5,486 nt of DNA, taken from Clostridiales bacterium (GTDB lineage: Bacteria; Bacillota; Clostridia; Lachnospirales; WRAX01). Location: the NCBI GenBank assembly GCA_031271375.1, contig JAISVU010000389.1:1-5486 (forward strand), read 5' to 3'. The position numbers and the translations under genes were made by a program. The notes under the pieces are model-generated. The model did not search any database, was not told the DNA's origin, and was given only the letters and a program-made list of their open reading frames with translations. This document shows positions 5,382-5,486 of the stretch, one piece after another; positions within the stretch are counted from its first letter, which is position 1, and each line of letters begins with the position of its first letter.

Positions 5382-5486
5382 ATGATTGATTCACGGCTGA
5401 TTATGTTAGAGGGCTTACCCTCGACAGGCAAAACCTACAACGCCAGATTTATAAACATTCAGCTTGAGCGCAATAATATAAACGCG
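5382..5486 (+). CDS. P-loop NTPase or kinase, N-terminal fragment (3'-partial)
   Basis: Thirty-five codons are seen from ATG 5382 to the right edge. A strong Shine-Dalgarno, GGGAGGA (5369-5375), ends 6 nt before the start. The protein opens MIDSRLIMLEGLPSTGKT: a beta strand (RLIMLEG) leading into a Walker A loop, GLPSTGKT (residues 11-18), then a helix with FINIQLERN. The layout, an Ile/Met/Leu-rich strand followed at once by GxPxxGKT, is that of nucleoside or shikimate-type kinases and related small P-loop ATPases. Too little is present to name the substrate. It lies 40 bp after the phosphatase stop on the same strand, with no terminator between, so the two may form an operon. Confidence 0.85.
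   Translation, partial: MIDSRLIMLEGLPSTGKTYNARFINIQLERNNINA

Noticed and set aside
1..5486. CRISPR array, tRNA, rRNA, transposase or insertion-sequence ends
   Set aside because: No regularly spaced repeats, cloverleaf-like segments, transposase motifs or paired terminal inverted repeats were seen.

Overview
The window comes from the chromosome of an endospore-forming member of the Firmicutes, most likely an anaerobe of the class Clostridia. Three things point there: a PolC-type (not only DnaE-type) replicative polymerase, two sporulation-type proteins (a PdaA-like cortex deacetylase and a SpoIVFB-like intramembrane protease), and a YwlE-like arginine phosphatase. The coding regions are fairly GC-rich (36 of 60 bases are G or C at 601-660). 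The genus cannot be fixed from the sequence.

Layout. (1) 1-2284, plus strand: the C-terminal half of polC, entering from the left edge and complete at its 3' end. (2) 2285-2863: a 579-bp AT-rich interval (14 of 60 G/C at 2341-2400, 16 of 60 at 2641-2700). It holds a 34-codon gene with a strong Shine-Dalgarno sequence that encodes an amphipathic peptide, a sigma-A-like promoter upstream of it, a short tandem repeat, a very weak candidate for a second membrane peptide, and a perfect 31-bp palindrome. (3) 2864-4018, plus: a PdaA-like polysaccharide deacetylase with a long Pro/Thr/Ser/Ala linker. Its extended -10 promoter lies so close to the ATG that the mRNA should be leaderless. (4) 3969-4847, minus: a SpoIVFB-like site-2 protease whose 3' end overlaps the deacetylase gene by 50 bp, tail to tail. 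(5) 4904-5341, plus: a low-molecular-weight phosphatase of the protein-arginine type, divergent from spoIVFB across 56 bp. (6) 5382-5486, plus: the start of a P-loop NTPase that runs off the right edge.

How the parts may work together. polC is replication housekeeping. The deacetylase and the protease both fit sporulation: muramic-delta-lactam formation in the spore cortex, and pro-sigma-K processing in the mother cell. The phosphatase is likely to reverse protein-arginine phosphorylation and may share a transcript with the following P-loop gene. The least explained part is the AT-rich interval. Its 34-residue peptide resembles, in general character only, small amphipathic peptides such as type I toxins or delta-haemolysin/PSM-like peptides. 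A weak antisense promoter candidate just downstream makes a type I toxin-antitoxin arrangement possible but unproven. I did not find a large, clearly new multigene system here.
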